Shown in pieces: positions 8,565-17,405 of a stretch of 64,000 nt of DNA. A program made the position numbers and the translations under genes. Each line of letters begins with the position of its first letter. Within the stretch, counting starts at the first letter, position 1. This DNA comes from Desulfovibrionales bacterium. GTDB lineage: Bacteria; Desulfobacterota; Desulfovibrionia; Desulfovibrionales; Desulfonatronaceae. The stretch is taken from contig REDL01000054.1 of assembly GCA_007693505.1 (NCBI GenBank), positions 43,400 through 107,399 on the forward strand, read 5' to 3'. The notes below the pieces were generated by a model. That model searched no databases and was not told where the DNA came from. It was given only the letters and a program-made list of their open reading frames with translations.

Positions 8565-9362
8565 GTGAGTCATACTATGCGTTATTATCTCGCCTTTGAC
8601 GATACCGACAATCTGGACGCCCCGTACGGTACGGGGAAGGTGGCGCGGTGGTTCGAGTCGCGCCTTCCCGAAGGCTGTCGGCTGTGGGCCGTGGTTCGGC
8701 AGCAGTTGCTGGTTCACGACGATGTTCCATATACCTCGCACAACAGCGGGGCCTGTCTGGTCGTGGAGGCCGAAAACGGACGTTGTCGGAATCAGTTGCT
8801 GGAAACCGCCATCGAGCATCTCAGGGAGCATTCTCTGGAAGGCAGTGATCCGGGACTGTGTCTGGCTGCGGAGACCAACCCGGGAATGTCCCTGTTGATG
8901 GCGTTTGGCCGGCGCTGCACCAGCGGGATCGTCCTCCAAGAGGAGGCATTCACCGCGGCCAAGGATGCCGGGGTCCACCTTTCAGCGCATGGAGGGACCG
9001 GAGACGGAGTGATCGGGGCCCTGGCCTCAGTGGGGCTCACGGCCTGGGGCTGGTCCGGCAGATTCATCGAGATGGGAGGGCTGCGCTCCCTGCCGGACAA
9101 CCTGACCGTTGCCGCGCTGCAAGACCATGGACTTTGGGTGACCTCCATCGACCGGGACGCACCAAATCCCGGCCCTGAGGACATGGTTCACACCAACGGA
9201 TGGTGTCGTCCCCGGCTGATGGGCGGACAGCCGGTGCTTTTGGTGCAAAAAGGAAACGGAAGGGGCGTGGCGGGCGCTGGGAGGGAAGCGAGCCAAAAAC
9301 CATATGTCCTGAACCATTTCCAGGTCCCCGCAGCTCCTTTCCCATTCAAGGTGCCAGGATAG
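8565..9362 (+). CDS. TiaS-like (FDDTD motif) protein of unknown substrate
   Basis: The N-terminus carries the AFDDTDNLD motif, and SAHGGTGDGVIGALASVGL resembles the domain of tRNA-Ile2 agmatinylcytidine synthetase (TiaS). It lacks the zinc ribbon and OB domain of archaeal TiaS. It is 265 residues, or 261 if the ATG at 8577 is used instead of the GTG at 8565; neither start has a strong ribosome binding site. Bacterial stand-alone versions exist, but their substrate is unknown to me. Whether it is linked to the tungstate operon upstream is uncertain, because a terminator separates them. Confidence 0.6.
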   Translation: MSHTMRYYLAFDDTDNLDAPYGTGKVARWFESRLPEGCRLWAVVRQQLLVHDDVPYTSHNSGACLVVEAENGRCRNQLLETAIEHLREHSLEGSDPGLCLAAETNPGMSLLMAFGRRCTSGIVLQEEAFTAAKDAGVHLSAHGGTGDGVIGALASVGLTAWGWSGRFIEMGGLRSLPDNLTVAALQDHGLWVTSIDRDAPNPGPEDMVHTNGWCRPRLMGGQPVLLVQKGNGRGVAGAGREASQKPYVLNHFQVPAAPFPFKVPG

Positions 9363-9525
9363 AATGGATCAAAAACTTGATGCAAAAGCGCTTTTTGCAT
9401 CAGCTGGTGGTCAGTGATACGTGGTGATTGACTTTTAGCAACAGTTTTTTCCAGAAGACCACAAGGAGGCAGTTTCGGCCCCATGGAGATTTTGCACTGG
9501 CCTCATACAAGCAGGAAGGATGACC

Positions 9526-10695
9526 ATGTTTTTCGCGGACAAGCCATACATATCCGATTTTTTCAAAAAGACCCTGCGGGACCATCAGATCCCGGTGGTC
9601 GGCACACAAGTGGCACAGGAGCTCGGTCTTCTGCCCGGGACAAGAATTCTGGAAGAAAAAGAGGCCGTTGACCTGGCCGGGAAATCTATCAAACCTCGGA
9701 TATATTGCTCATCGGAAAATTCCCTGGGCTGGATCTCCCTGCACCTGCAAAAGACTTCCCTGCCTCAGAAAATCAGGCATTTCAAAGACAAGCTGCGGTT
9801 CAGGGAACTGACCAGGGAGTTGTTCCCGGATTTTGTTTTCCAGGGGGTCTCGTCTGCGGAACTGGATGATATCCAAGCGGAGAAACTTCCCATGCCGTGC
9901 ATCTTAAAGCCCGCGGTGGGGTTTTTCAGCATGGGCGTACACAGGGTCAACGCCCCTCAGGAATGGCCGGGGACGGTCAAAACGATTCGGGCGGAAATTG
10001 AAAAAGTCCGGGATATCTATCCCCGGGAGGTCATGGATGCTGAGCGGTTCGTGATTGAACAGTGCATCACCGGGGATGAGTTCGCAGTGGATGCCTACTA
10101 TGACGCTGCCGGCAAGCCCGTCGTCCTGTCCATTTTCAATCACATCTTTTCCTCCGATTCAGATGTAAGCGACCGAGTGTACACGACATCCAAGGATATT
10201 ATCCAGGACAATATCAGGGAATTCACTGAATTCGCCGCCAAGATCGGTAAGGTGGCCGGAATCGAGAATTTTCCCGTGCATATAGAGCTCAGACGGCAAC
10301 AGGACGGCCAGATCCTGCCCATAGAGGTCAATCCCCTGCGTTTCGGGGGCTGGTGCACAACACCGGACATGACGTTTCAAGCCTGGGGCTTCAATCCCTA
10401 TCTCTGCTTTTATGAACAGGGAAGACCGGACTGGGAAGCCATCCTGCGGGGCAAGGAAGGCAGGCTGTACAGCATCATTGTCCTGGACAATTCGACCGGG
10501 ATCAACGGACAAGACATTGCCCGGTTTGACTACGACAGGCTCCTGGCCGGGTTCGAAAAGCCTCTGGAACTGAGAAGGATGAATTGGAAACACTATCCCG
10601 TGTTCGGGTTTCTGTTCACTGAAACCAGGGAAAAAAATTATCAGGAGCTGGAATACATCCTGAAATCTGATTTCAAGGAATTCGTGGAAACATAG
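9526..10695 (+). CDS. ATP-grasp domain protein
   Basis: A 389-residue protein with an ATP-grasp core: the substrate-entry segment KIRHFKDKLRFRELTRELFP, the ATP-binding strand MPCILKPAVGFFSMGVHRV, the acidic VIEQCITGDEFAVDAYYD, and the metal-binding end LPIEVNPLRFGGWCTT. Such enzymes ligate a carboxylate to an amine or thiol via an acyl-phosphate; the substrates here cannot be read from the sequence. The ATG at 9526 has AGGAAGG six bases upstream, whereas the ATG at 9520 directly abuts it. It stands alone between the TiaS-like gene and a convergent Uma2 gene; the 120-base spacer after it holds nothing recognisable. Confidence 0.75.
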   Translation: MFFADKPYISDFFKKTLRDHQIPVVGTQVAQELGLLPGTRILEEKEAVDLAGKSIKPRIYCSSENSLGWISLHLQKTSLPQKIRHFKDKLRFRELTRELFPDFVFQGVSSAELDDIQAEKLPMPCILKPAVGFFSMGVHRVNAPQEWPGTVKTIRAEIEKVRDIYPREVMDAERFVIEQCITGDEFAVDAYYDAAGKPVVLSIFNHIFSSDSDVSDRVYTTSKDIIQDNIREFTEFAAKIGKVAGIENFPVHIELRRQQDGQILPIEVNPLRFGGWCTTPDMTFQAWGFNPYLCFYEQGRPDWEAILRGKEGRLYSIIVLDNSTGINGQDIARFDYDRLLAGFEKPLELRRMNWKHYPVFGFLFTETREKNYQELEYILKSDFKEFVET

Positions 10696-10815
10696 ACTGC
10701 ATCACGAGCCGCTTCAATCGCCGCCCGCTTCGCACTCACTCAGGGCAGCCGGAGGAGCTTGCCGTTGGGCAAGACCGGAAATCCCATATGGTTGTTCTCC
10801 GCCTGCCTGCGTCGC

Positions 10816-11409
10816 TCAATCCCGGATGGGAGAAGGCTTGGCCGGGGGATATGCGCGTTCAAAAACTTCCCACAAGCGAAGCTGTATTGGAAAGGCTTGC
10901 AGCGCGAGGGTGGCGTCCCAGTTGAAGCGCTCCGGGGGCAGGTAGCGGCCCTTGTCCAGAATGTGGCGCTCTACCAGGTCCAGGTCCGGGAAAAACAGGA
11001 GGTACTCGGCCACGCCGAATTCCTCGTAGAGCTGTTTCTTGGTCACGGTATCCTTGAACGCGGTTGCCTTGGATACGATTTCAACGACCAGGTCCGGCGG
11101 CCCCTGGATGGATTTGGGCGTGACCTTGGCCTTGTCGCAAACAATGAACAGATCCGGCTGAACCACGGTCCGGTCGTCCAGGACCACGTCCGTGGGGGCG
11201 GTGAAGACTTGGCAGGGCGACTTCTCCGCGAGAAGGGATTTTTTGATCTCGAAAAAAAGATTGCCGACCAGAACCTGATGCCGTGTTGACGGGGCGGGAG
11301 TCATGGCAAAGGCCTCGCCGTGAATGATCTCCCAGCGTTCCTGATCCGGCCAAGCCAGATAATCTTGGTACGTGAATCCATCGGTCTTCAAGGCGGGCAG
11401 TGCTGTCAT
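10816..11409 (-). CDS. Uma2 family (DUF820) putative endonuclease
   Basis: A 197-residue PD-(D/E)xK-fold protein of the Uma2/DUF820 type. The family pattern runs from YQDYLAWPDQERWEIIHGEA, through VQPDLFIVCDKAKV, to GPPDLVVEIVSKATAFKDTV, which supplies the D...E.K active-site layout. GGAGG precedes the ATG. The biological role of the family is unknown; it is abundant in cyanobacteria and some sulfate reducers and often behaves as a mobile accessory gene. Confidence 0.8.
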   Translation of the reverse strand: MTALPALKTDGFTYQDYLAWPDQERWEIIHGEAFAMTPAPSTRHQVLVGNLFFEIKKSLLAEKSPCQVFTAPTDVVLDDRTVVQPDLFIVCDKAKVTPKSIQGPPDLVVEIVSKATAFKDTVTKKQLYEEFGVAEYLLFFPDLDLVERHILDKGRYLPPERFNWDATLALQAFPIQLRLWEVFERAYPPAKPSPIRD

Positions 11410-11646
11410 GACGCCTCCAGCATGGGGAGCGACCCCAAGAGCCTGAATTGATGATGAGACATAACTGGAGCTTAAGCGCGGGCTTCTTCCTGGTCAAGAA
11501 ATCATTGTGGAAGGTTGACCGCTCTGGCTCATGCAAGAGCCGAGGCCATATTTGTCTTTGCCATGACCAGATCAGATTATTATCGATCCTCATGCCCTGT
11601 GGCAGCCCCTTGTATCTTTAGGGCCTTTTTTTTGTTTGTCTGGATT

Positions 11647-11743
11647 CCCAGGGCGTTGCCCTGGGCTACCATATGCCGCCCCCTTGGGGCTTCAGACAAG
11701 CCCTTAGAGGGCGAAGCATTGTAGCCCAGGGCAACGCCCTGGG
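11647..11743. repeat. REP-like inverted-repeat element
   Basis: Two 23-base arms at 11647-11669 and 11721-11743 are perfect reverse complements, and each arm is itself nearly palindromic (CCCAGGGC-GTT-GCCCTGGG). This is the layout of a REP/BIME element mobilised by Y1 (RAYT-type) transposases; no such gene is in the window. The rest of the 11410-11785 spacer shows no gene. Confidence 0.7.
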
Positions 11744-11785
11744 TACGGTCTCAACAATGAACAACACCCGACAGGAGTGCTGACC

Positions 11786-13246
11786 ATGGGCAAACTGGGA
11801 CGAAACGCGGCGTGTCATTGCGGCAGTGGAAAGAAATACAAGAAATGCTGTCTGCGCATGGACGAGGAAAAGGCCAAGCCTGCAACACCGCTGAAAAAAG
11901 CCGCAAGTGAGGAGGATGCCTTGTTCATGGCTGAGGTGTCCGGCAAGGGGACGGTCGAGGACGATTTTGAGACACTTGACGAGGGCGATGCGGAAGCAGA
12001 CATCCCGGAGGGTGATGACGGCGACTCCGGGCAAGATGGGTGGATCGCCGCGAAATGGTCGGAGCTTGACGTCCATTCCCTGAGAGATATCAGGAAATCG
12101 CTGCCGGAGCTCAGCGAAGAGGACGATTCCGTTCTGGACGTTTTTTTATCAGCGTTCCACAAGATCAACGACGTGGACGCTCTCCGCGCCCACCTGGACG
12201 GGTTTATCGCCAGCCGACCGGATCTGCTGGTCTACGGCAATGAGTTTTTCGAGTCGCTGCATGCTCTGGGCACCATGTACAACGAGGCCGACAGGCTGGA
12301 GGACTACGAGAGCCTGATCCTACTTTTGCGCCGCGATTTCAAGGAATTGTATCTGCAAAATTTCAACATGCTTGATCGAGACATGGTCACTCTCCTGGCC
12401 ATTACCGGGCGTTACGATGAGATCAACGGTTTTTTGGAAAATTTTCGTAAATATCCCAGCGAAGAGCCAGGAGATCTTTTCAGCATCCTGGATTTGCTGT
12501 TCGCATTGAACTTGTGGCGACCCGCCCTGGATCTCGCCCAAGGGGTCTACCTTGAAATGACACTCAATCCGGGGCTGATGAACTGCGAGGACATCCAGGT
12601 TCCTGTAACCATGAACTGCTATGCCTCGGCCCTGGACGCCGTACGCGGGGGTGCGCGCCCGGAGACGGCGGCCGAGGGCGTTGTGGAGTGTTTTCGCGGC
12701 TTGAGATTGCCGATCCTCCCCAAGTGGCGCAAACCTGAACCGCATTTAGCCCGTATTCAGCACATACTGAGCACAGATCGCCCCTGGAACCTGGAAGGCT
12801 GCACCACCCGTTTGGAAGTCCTCCGGCGATACGGCGTCATGCTCGATCATTTCATGCGTTTTCTGCACGACAAGGCGCACCTTCATTGGCTTACCGCAAA
12901 CCAGTATTGCCTGTGGATTGATGACTTTTTCCAAGCCCTGATACCCAAGGGGCGCATCCCCAGACGGGACTTCCCCCTAACCCGTGAAAACACAAAAAAA
13001 GCTGTCATGAAGAGTACAACCTCGGTTTCTTCACGTAAAGTTCCAAAGTGCTTCGGGATGCTCAATGCCCTGCATCTGCTCGCTGATTTTCTGGTTCAAA
13101 CCGGTTCCGTTCCTCCGGAGTACGGCTCCGAGGTTCAGGAGTGGGTTGGTGATATCTCCAGCGAATTCTTCCAACAACTCAAGAACACGGACCTCACGGC
13201 CAGAGCCTTTTCGCGCTTCCCCCTTTTTCGGGCTGACCAGACCTGA
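11786..13246 (+). CDS. SEC-C motif protein, otherwise unrecognised
   Basis: The N-terminus has a zinc-binding SEC-C motif (CHCGSGKKYKKCC at residues 10-22). An acidic, low-complexity linker to about residue 95 leads into a ~390-residue helical region (QWxY-like and TPR-like character, no catalytic motif). The whole is 486 residues. SEC-C modules bind zinc and are found at the C-terminus of SecA and in many regulatory proteins, so the function stays open. The ATG at 11786 follows AGGAG; a GTG nine bases earlier overlaps the ribosome binding site. It is preceded by a REP-like element and stands alone. Confidence 0.7.
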   Translation: MGKLGRNAACHCGSGKKYKKCCLRMDEEKAKPATPLKKAASEEDALFMAEVSGKGTVEDDFETLDEGDAEADIPEGDDGDSGQDGWIAAKWSELDVHSLRDIRKSLPELSEEDDSVLDVFLSAFHKINDVDALRAHLDGFIASRPDLLVYGNEFFESLHALGTMYNEADRLEDYESLILLLRRDFKELYLQNFNMLDRDMVTLLAITGRYDEINGFLENFRKYPSEEPGDLFSILDLLFALNLWRPALDLAQGVYLEMTLNPGLMNCEDIQVPVTMNCYASALDAVRGGARPETAAEGVVECFRGLRLPILPKWRKPEPHLARIQHILSTDRPWNLEGCTTRLEVLRRYGVMLDHFMRFLHDKAHLHWLTANQYCLWIDDFFQALIPKGRIPRRDFPLTRENTKKAVMKSTTSVSSRKVPKCFGMLNALHLLADFLVQTGSVPPEYGSEVQEWVGDISSEFFQQLKNTDLTARAFSRFPLFRADQT

Positions 13247-13434
13247 ACCTTGGTGATATCCATGACGGGCTTTCCAATGGGATCATTTTACCGGATTTTT
13301 GGGCCACAGACTGGAAAGGCAGACGTATAGGCAGACGAAGAGGGAGGAAGGGCAAAAGCCCAGTCCTTCCAGCCGGAGATGCGGATGAACGGTGGGGGGC
13401 TGTTGTTTCATCCCTCAGGCCGGCTCGGGCACGC

Positions 13435-13758
13435 TCACTTCGGGCAACCGCAATCTCCTGAGTTGAAAGGGTTTGATGTCAGGCCGGACAGAACGTCATG
13501 GGTCCAGCAATCGTCGGCGCCGGCGGCCTCGCGCATCACCAGGGCCAGGATGAAGGCCAGCTCCTTTCGTGTGGCGCCGGCGTCCAGGGCTTCCTTGAAG
13601 TGCTTGCGGACGCAGGGGGCGGATCTGCCCTTGATGGAAAGGGCGAAGCAGATGAATTGGTACGTCTTTTCGTCAATTGTCCGTTCCCGGTGATATAGCT
13701 CATCCATATTGTCGAGCAATCCAGTGAATTCCGGAAAAAATTCGGCGAGCATGCGCAT
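13435..13758 (-). CDS. Carboxymuconolactone decarboxylase/AhpD-like protein
   Basis: A 107-residue all-helical CMD-domain protein. It keeps the family core APCVRKHFKEALDAGATRKE and LALVMREAAGADD, with a single Cys plus His (C-V-R-K-H) instead of the CxxC pair of AhpD. It is therefore likely a redox or decarboxylase-type accessory rather than a true alkylhydroperoxidase. It is last in the minus-strand run that contains the Mop-associated genes and may be cotranscribed with them. The spacer to 13246 holds a small GGAAGG/CCTTCC hairpin near 13350 and no gene. Confidence 0.75.
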   Translation of the reverse strand: MRMLAEFFPEFTGLLDNMDELYHRERTIDEKTYQFICFALSIKGRSAPCVRKHFKEALDAGATRKELAFILALVMREAAGADDCWTHDVLSGLTSNPFNSGDCGCPK

Positions 13759-13802
13759 CCAGGATCCTCCTTTGAGATTTTAGGCTGGTTGCCTGGAATG
13801 AT

Positions 13803-14951
13803 TCAGCGATTGGCGATGTTCCCGTGCAAAGGACGCCTGCTTTGTATCCGCCTCAGGCTGTTTGCCGCCGCCTTGCGTACGGTTCTTGACTCGGCCTTGG
13901 TCGCACGAAACAAGCAGGAGTGGGCACTGTTGAGATTGTCGTAGCCCAGGGCGCAGACCGCGAAATAGCGGATGCTCTCGCTGCCGTCACGCAGCGCTTC
14001 CTGGAGGGATTCCCGTGGCAGAATATTGAAGCAAGCCGTGGCCCAGGCGGCTTTGTGCGTCAGCTCCTTCTTGGCGAACTGACAGAGCATGCCCAACCGC
14101 TTCAGCGTGGCGGCCGCTCCTCCGTGTCCCAGAGCCATGGCGGCCTGGGTCTGAACAGCTGGATCCGGGTCGTCACAGGCTTCGATCATGGCGATCGTGG
14201 CCAGAGGTGAGGCGAATTGGTGCAGGAAGGAGAGCATGCGCTGTTTGGCTTCGCCCTGGGCATAGGGCAAAGCGTCCAGCAGCGGGCGCAGGTTGGTCGG
14301 GTCGTGCCAGCGCGACAGTGACCAGGCGGCCATGGCCTTGACACGCTGGGATTCATCACGCAGCGCTTCGCGCAACAGCGGGGCGGCCTCCCTGAGGCGC
14401 AATCTGCCGAGGGCATTCGCTGCGGCGGAGCGGACCTGAAAGTGATTGTCCCGCAGGGCGCGGGACAAGGGCAGCAGGGTTCGTTCACCACCCCTGGAGC
14501 TGATGCAGAAGACGCTTTCCCGCCGGATTCGCCAGTCCTCGTCCCCCAGCATCCGGACGAAGGGCTCGATGTCCACGTCCAGCCAGCGCAGGGTACGCAC
14601 CGCGGCCAATCGCGTATCGGCTTTCGGATGCTCCAGAAGGCTGGAAACAGCCGGCACGGCCAGCGGCGGCCGGATCTGCTTGAAAGCCTCCAGGATGCCC
14701 GTATGCCGAGGGCTCCAGGGCGAGGACACGAGAATATCCAGCAGCTGTGGAACAACGGGGGTGCCAAGCCTGACCAGGCGGGATTCTCCCCGAAAGCGGT
14801 GAATCATTTCCGGGGAGTCCAGCAGTTCCAGGGCGACCTGTAATTCTTCGCGCTGTTCCGCGCAAAGGTCGGTCGGCTCGTCCGGAGAGGAGGCGGCCGG
14901 GGCGTCCTGGTCCTGGAAGGGCTGTGGACATTGGCGGGGATAACGGCTCAT
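13803..14951 (-). CDS. HEAT-repeat protein
   Basis: 382 residues with about eight or nine HEAT/PBS-lyase-type repeats from residue 60 onward, for example DTRLAAVRTLRWLDVDIEPF, DEDWRIRRESVFCISSRG, NHFQVRSAAANALGRLRLRE and ESQRVKAMAAWSLSRWHDP. It has no enzymatic motif and probably acts as a protein-protein scaffold. The ATG follows GAGGAG; it starts 26 bases after the xdhC stop, so it is in the same operon and may help assemble the molybdenum enzyme. Confidence 0.8.
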   Translation of the reverse strand: MSRYPRQCPQPFQDQDAPAASSPDEPTDLCAEQREELQVALELLDSPEMIHRFRGESRLVRLGTPVVPQLLDILVSSPWSPRHTGILEAFKQIRPPLAVPAVSSLLEHPKADTRLAAVRTLRWLDVDIEPFVRMLGDEDWRIRRESVFCISSRGGERTLLPLSRALRDNHFQVRSAAANALGRLRLREAAPLLREALRDESQRVKAMAAWSLSRWHDPTNLRPLLDALPYAQGEAKQRMLSFLHQFASPLATIAMIEACDDPDPAVQTQAAMALGHGGAAATLKRLGMLCQFAKKELTHKAAWATACFNILPRESLQEALRDGSESIRYFAVCALGYDNLNSAHSCLFRATKAESRTVRKAAANSLRRIQSRRPLHGNIANR

Positions 14952-14977
14952 GGTGATCTCCTCGTTTTGTGAAAGTG

Positions 14978-16060
14978 TTATGGGCGGCTTTTTCGGGCCG
15001 CGCGAAAGCGGACCAACTCGGCGACGATGCTCAGGGCGATCTCGGCCGGGGTTTCGGCCTGGATCTCCAGCCCCACGGGGCAATGCACCCGGTTCAGCTC
15101 CTCCTCGCTGACGCCCTGCTTGCGCAGGGATTCGTAGATTTTATCCCGTTTACGGCGGCTGCCGATCATGCCGATGTAGCGCGCCTCGGTCTGCAGGGCC
15201 TGGGCCAGGACATCCATGTCATACCGATGGCCGCGGGTGAGGATGACGACATAGGTGTTCGGATCTATGCGCGCCGGGTCCAGGGCCGTGGCCATCTTCT
15301 CGGGTACATGGACGGTGTCGGCCTGGGGGAAGCGTTCCCGGTTGGCGAACTCGGACCGGTCGTCGTAGACCTCCACCCGGAAGTCCACCCGGTGAGCCAC
15401 CGCGGCAACCTCCCTGGAAACATGGCCCGCGCCGAACAGATGGAGCGTGCCGGAGGCGAGCACCGGCTCGATCACGACCTGCTCGCCTTCCCGCTCGCCC
15501 TGCAAGGTGAACAGCGTGGGGCATCGCTCGGCCCTGGCCGTATCCAGCAGGGGAAGCAAAAGCTCGTCGTTGTCAGGGCGTCGAGGATGAAAAACCAGGC
15601 CGCCCGGTGTCCGCTCCACCAGCAGGCGTTCGGAAAACTGGTGATCCGGATGGTCCGGCATCTTCCGCAGCCGCGTGACAAGAAGCAGTTCCTTCCCAGC
15701 GTCGCGCAACCGTTCAAAGGTGCGCAGCAACTCCACGGCCTCCGCGTTTGCGGGCAAGGGCTCCACCATGACGTCCAGCACCCCGCCGCAGATCATGTCC
15801 ATGTCCTGGGCGTCCTTGCCGGTCAGCTCAAAGCGCTGGAGCAGGCTTTTCAGGGTTTGCAGGCTTTCCCGCCCAGCCTGGATGACCTCGGCCTCCAGCC
15901 GACCGCCTCCGATGGTACCCAGAATCGTCCCGTCGCGGCGCACGGCCATCTGCGTTCCCGGCGTGCGCGGCGCGGACCCGGCCAGGCTGACGATGGTGGC
16001 CAGGGCCACGGGTTCTCCGGACTCCAGCAGAGCCAGGATGTCGCTTTCCAGTCGATGCAT
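14978..16060 (-). CDS. XdhC/CoxI family molybdenum-hydroxylase maturation factor
   Basis: The N-terminal XdhC/CoxI domain (LATIVSLAGSAPRTPGTQMA, TIGGGRLEAEV, MDMICGGVLDVMVEPL) is followed by a Rossmann domain (LHLFGAGHVSREVAAVAHRV, YVVILTRGHRYDMDVLAQAL, YIGMIGSRRKRDKIYE). XdhC-type proteins bind Moco, protect its sulfurated form and deliver it to xanthine-dehydrogenase-like enzymes; here the client is most likely the Mop aldehyde oxidoreductase upstream in the same strand. Length 360 is normal. It begins 11 bases after the CoA ligase stop. Confidence 0.9.
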   Translation of the reverse strand: MHRLESDILALLESGEPVALATIVSLAGSAPRTPGTQMAVRRDGTILGTIGGGRLEAEVIQAGRESLQTLKSLLQRFELTGKDAQDMDMICGGVLDVMVEPLPANAEAVELLRTFERLRDAGKELLLVTRLRKMPDHPDHQFSERLLVERTPGGLVFHPRRPDNDELLLPLLDTARAERCPTLFTLQGEREGEQVVIEPVLASGTLHLFGAGHVSREVAAVAHRVDFRVEVYDDRSEFANRERFPQADTVHVPEKMATALDPARIDPNTYVVILTRGHRYDMDVLAQALQTEARYIGMIGSRRKRDKIYESLRKQGVSEEELNRVHCPVGLEIQAETPAEIALSIVAELVRFRAARKSRP

Positions 16061-16071
16061 GTTTTCCCCGA

Positions 16072-17403
16072 TTATGGTTCGATTTGCAGGCTGCGTTTGA
16101 CCGGGCCGCTGAGCGGGTTCGTCGGAGCGCCCGTGGTGATCCTTCCCAGCCGCAAGCCGTCTTGTTCCAGAAGACTTGAAGCGTTCAATGCCGTTTCGAT
16201 CACCTGGCGTACTGCCGAACCGGTATGGGACGATCTGGAGGCTTGAGAAGCAACGATTTCCAGGTCCAGCAGCCAGCCGCGGTCGTCTCGACGCAGAGTC
16301 GCGCGGTAATTGGCCAGCCAGGGCAGCTCCAGGAGGATTTCATCCAGTTCGGCCATGGAGACGGTCCGGTGGTCGTCAATGTGGATCTGATCCCGCAGCC
16401 GCCCCTGAAGCGGGCCCAGGCGGGGCAGAAGGCAGCCGCACGGACAGGGGCCAGGGAGCAGGCTGGCCAGGTCTCCGGTGCGATAGCGCAGCAGGGGCAT
16501 GGCCTGGGCGGTCAACGTGCTGACCACCACTTCGCCCTGAACTCCCTCAGGCAGGATCCGCCCGCTGACAGGGTCGATGATTTCCACGAACAGATCCGCG
16601 CTGCGCAGATGATATCCGTGTCGCACCCCACATTCCACTCCCCCGCCGTATCCTGTTTCGGTCATGCCCCAATGGGCGTAAACCGGGCAGCCGAAGGCCT
16701 GTTCCACGGCTGTGCGCAGGGCTTGGGAAACGTGGTCCGCGCTGAGCAGTACGGCGCTCAGCCTTTGGCCAAGAGCAGCCCTGGGGTGACGAGCCATGGC
16801 CAGAACCTGGACGGGCAGTCCGACTATGACGTCTGCCCGGGCGCCGTGGATTGCTTCCAGCGCTGCCCCAGGGTCACCGGCCAGACCGTGAACCACTGCC
16901 TCACTGCCCATGCGCGGCATGGCCCTGCGCAGCAGGTCGCCGATGCTGTCCGGCAGTTCCCCGGGCATGAACACCAGAACCCGCTGGCCAGGTTTGGTAA
17001 ACGTGCTCATGCCATGGTGAAAGAAATCCACAGTGCGTTCCAGGTCCGCTTCGGTAAAGAAGATTCGCTTCGGCTGGCCGGAGGTGCCGGAAGTCGGGAG
17101 CGTCGTTACCCGGGAGACGTCTCCCTGTGAGACGCAAAGCATGTCCGGTGCGTGCCGGCGCAGTTCGTCGGCTGTGGTGAAGGGCAAGAGCTCCCATTGG
17201 TCCCTGGTACAGGGTCCGGATGAAACGCGGGGCAGTCGGGAGCGATAAAACGGACTCTTCGCACGGACCTGATGGACCAGGGCCGATTTCCTCTCGTCCT
17301 GCCATTGCTCAAGCGCCGCTGGAGCTAGAGGCTGCCCTGGACGCAAAGCTCCTACTTGCTCCGCGATCCATGCGTCCAGCGGTGTGATGGTTACGGTCAG
17401 CAT
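16072..17403 (-). CDS. Phenylacetate-CoA-ligase-like AMP-dependent ligase of the Mop cluster
   Basis: A 443-residue member of the PaaK-like adenylate-forming superfamily. It has the P-loop TLPTSGTSGQPKRIFF, the HWGMTETGYGGGVECG motif and the TGDLASLLPG hinge region. From memory, D. vulgaris has an equivalent (DVU_1553) beside its aldehyde oxidoreductase gene. It would activate a carboxylate, perhaps a product of the oxidoreductase, to an acyl-CoA or acyl-AMP; the true substrate is unknown. The ATG at 17403 follows AAGGGAG and sits two bases after the radical SAM stop. Confidence 0.78.
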   Translation of the reverse strand: MLTVTITPLDAWIAEQVGALRPGQPLAPAALEQWQDERKSALVHQVRAKSPFYRSRLPRVSSGPCTRDQWELLPFTTADELRRHAPDMLCVSQGDVSRVTTLPTSGTSGQPKRIFFTEADLERTVDFFHHGMSTFTKPGQRVLVFMPGELPDSIGDLLRRAMPRMGSEAVVHGLAGDPGAALEAIHGARADVIVGLPVQVLAMARHPRAALGQRLSAVLLSADHVSQALRTAVEQAFGCPVYAHWGMTETGYGGGVECGVRHGYHLRSADLFVEIIDPVSGRILPEGVQGEVVVSTLTAQAMPLLRYRTGDLASLLPGPCPCGCLLPRLGPLQGRLRDQIHIDDHRTVSMAELDEILLELPWLANYRATLRRDDRGWLLDLEIVASQASRSSHTGSAVRQVIETALNASSLLEQDGLRLGRITTGAPTNPLSGPVKRSLQIEP

Positions 17404-17405
17404 GG

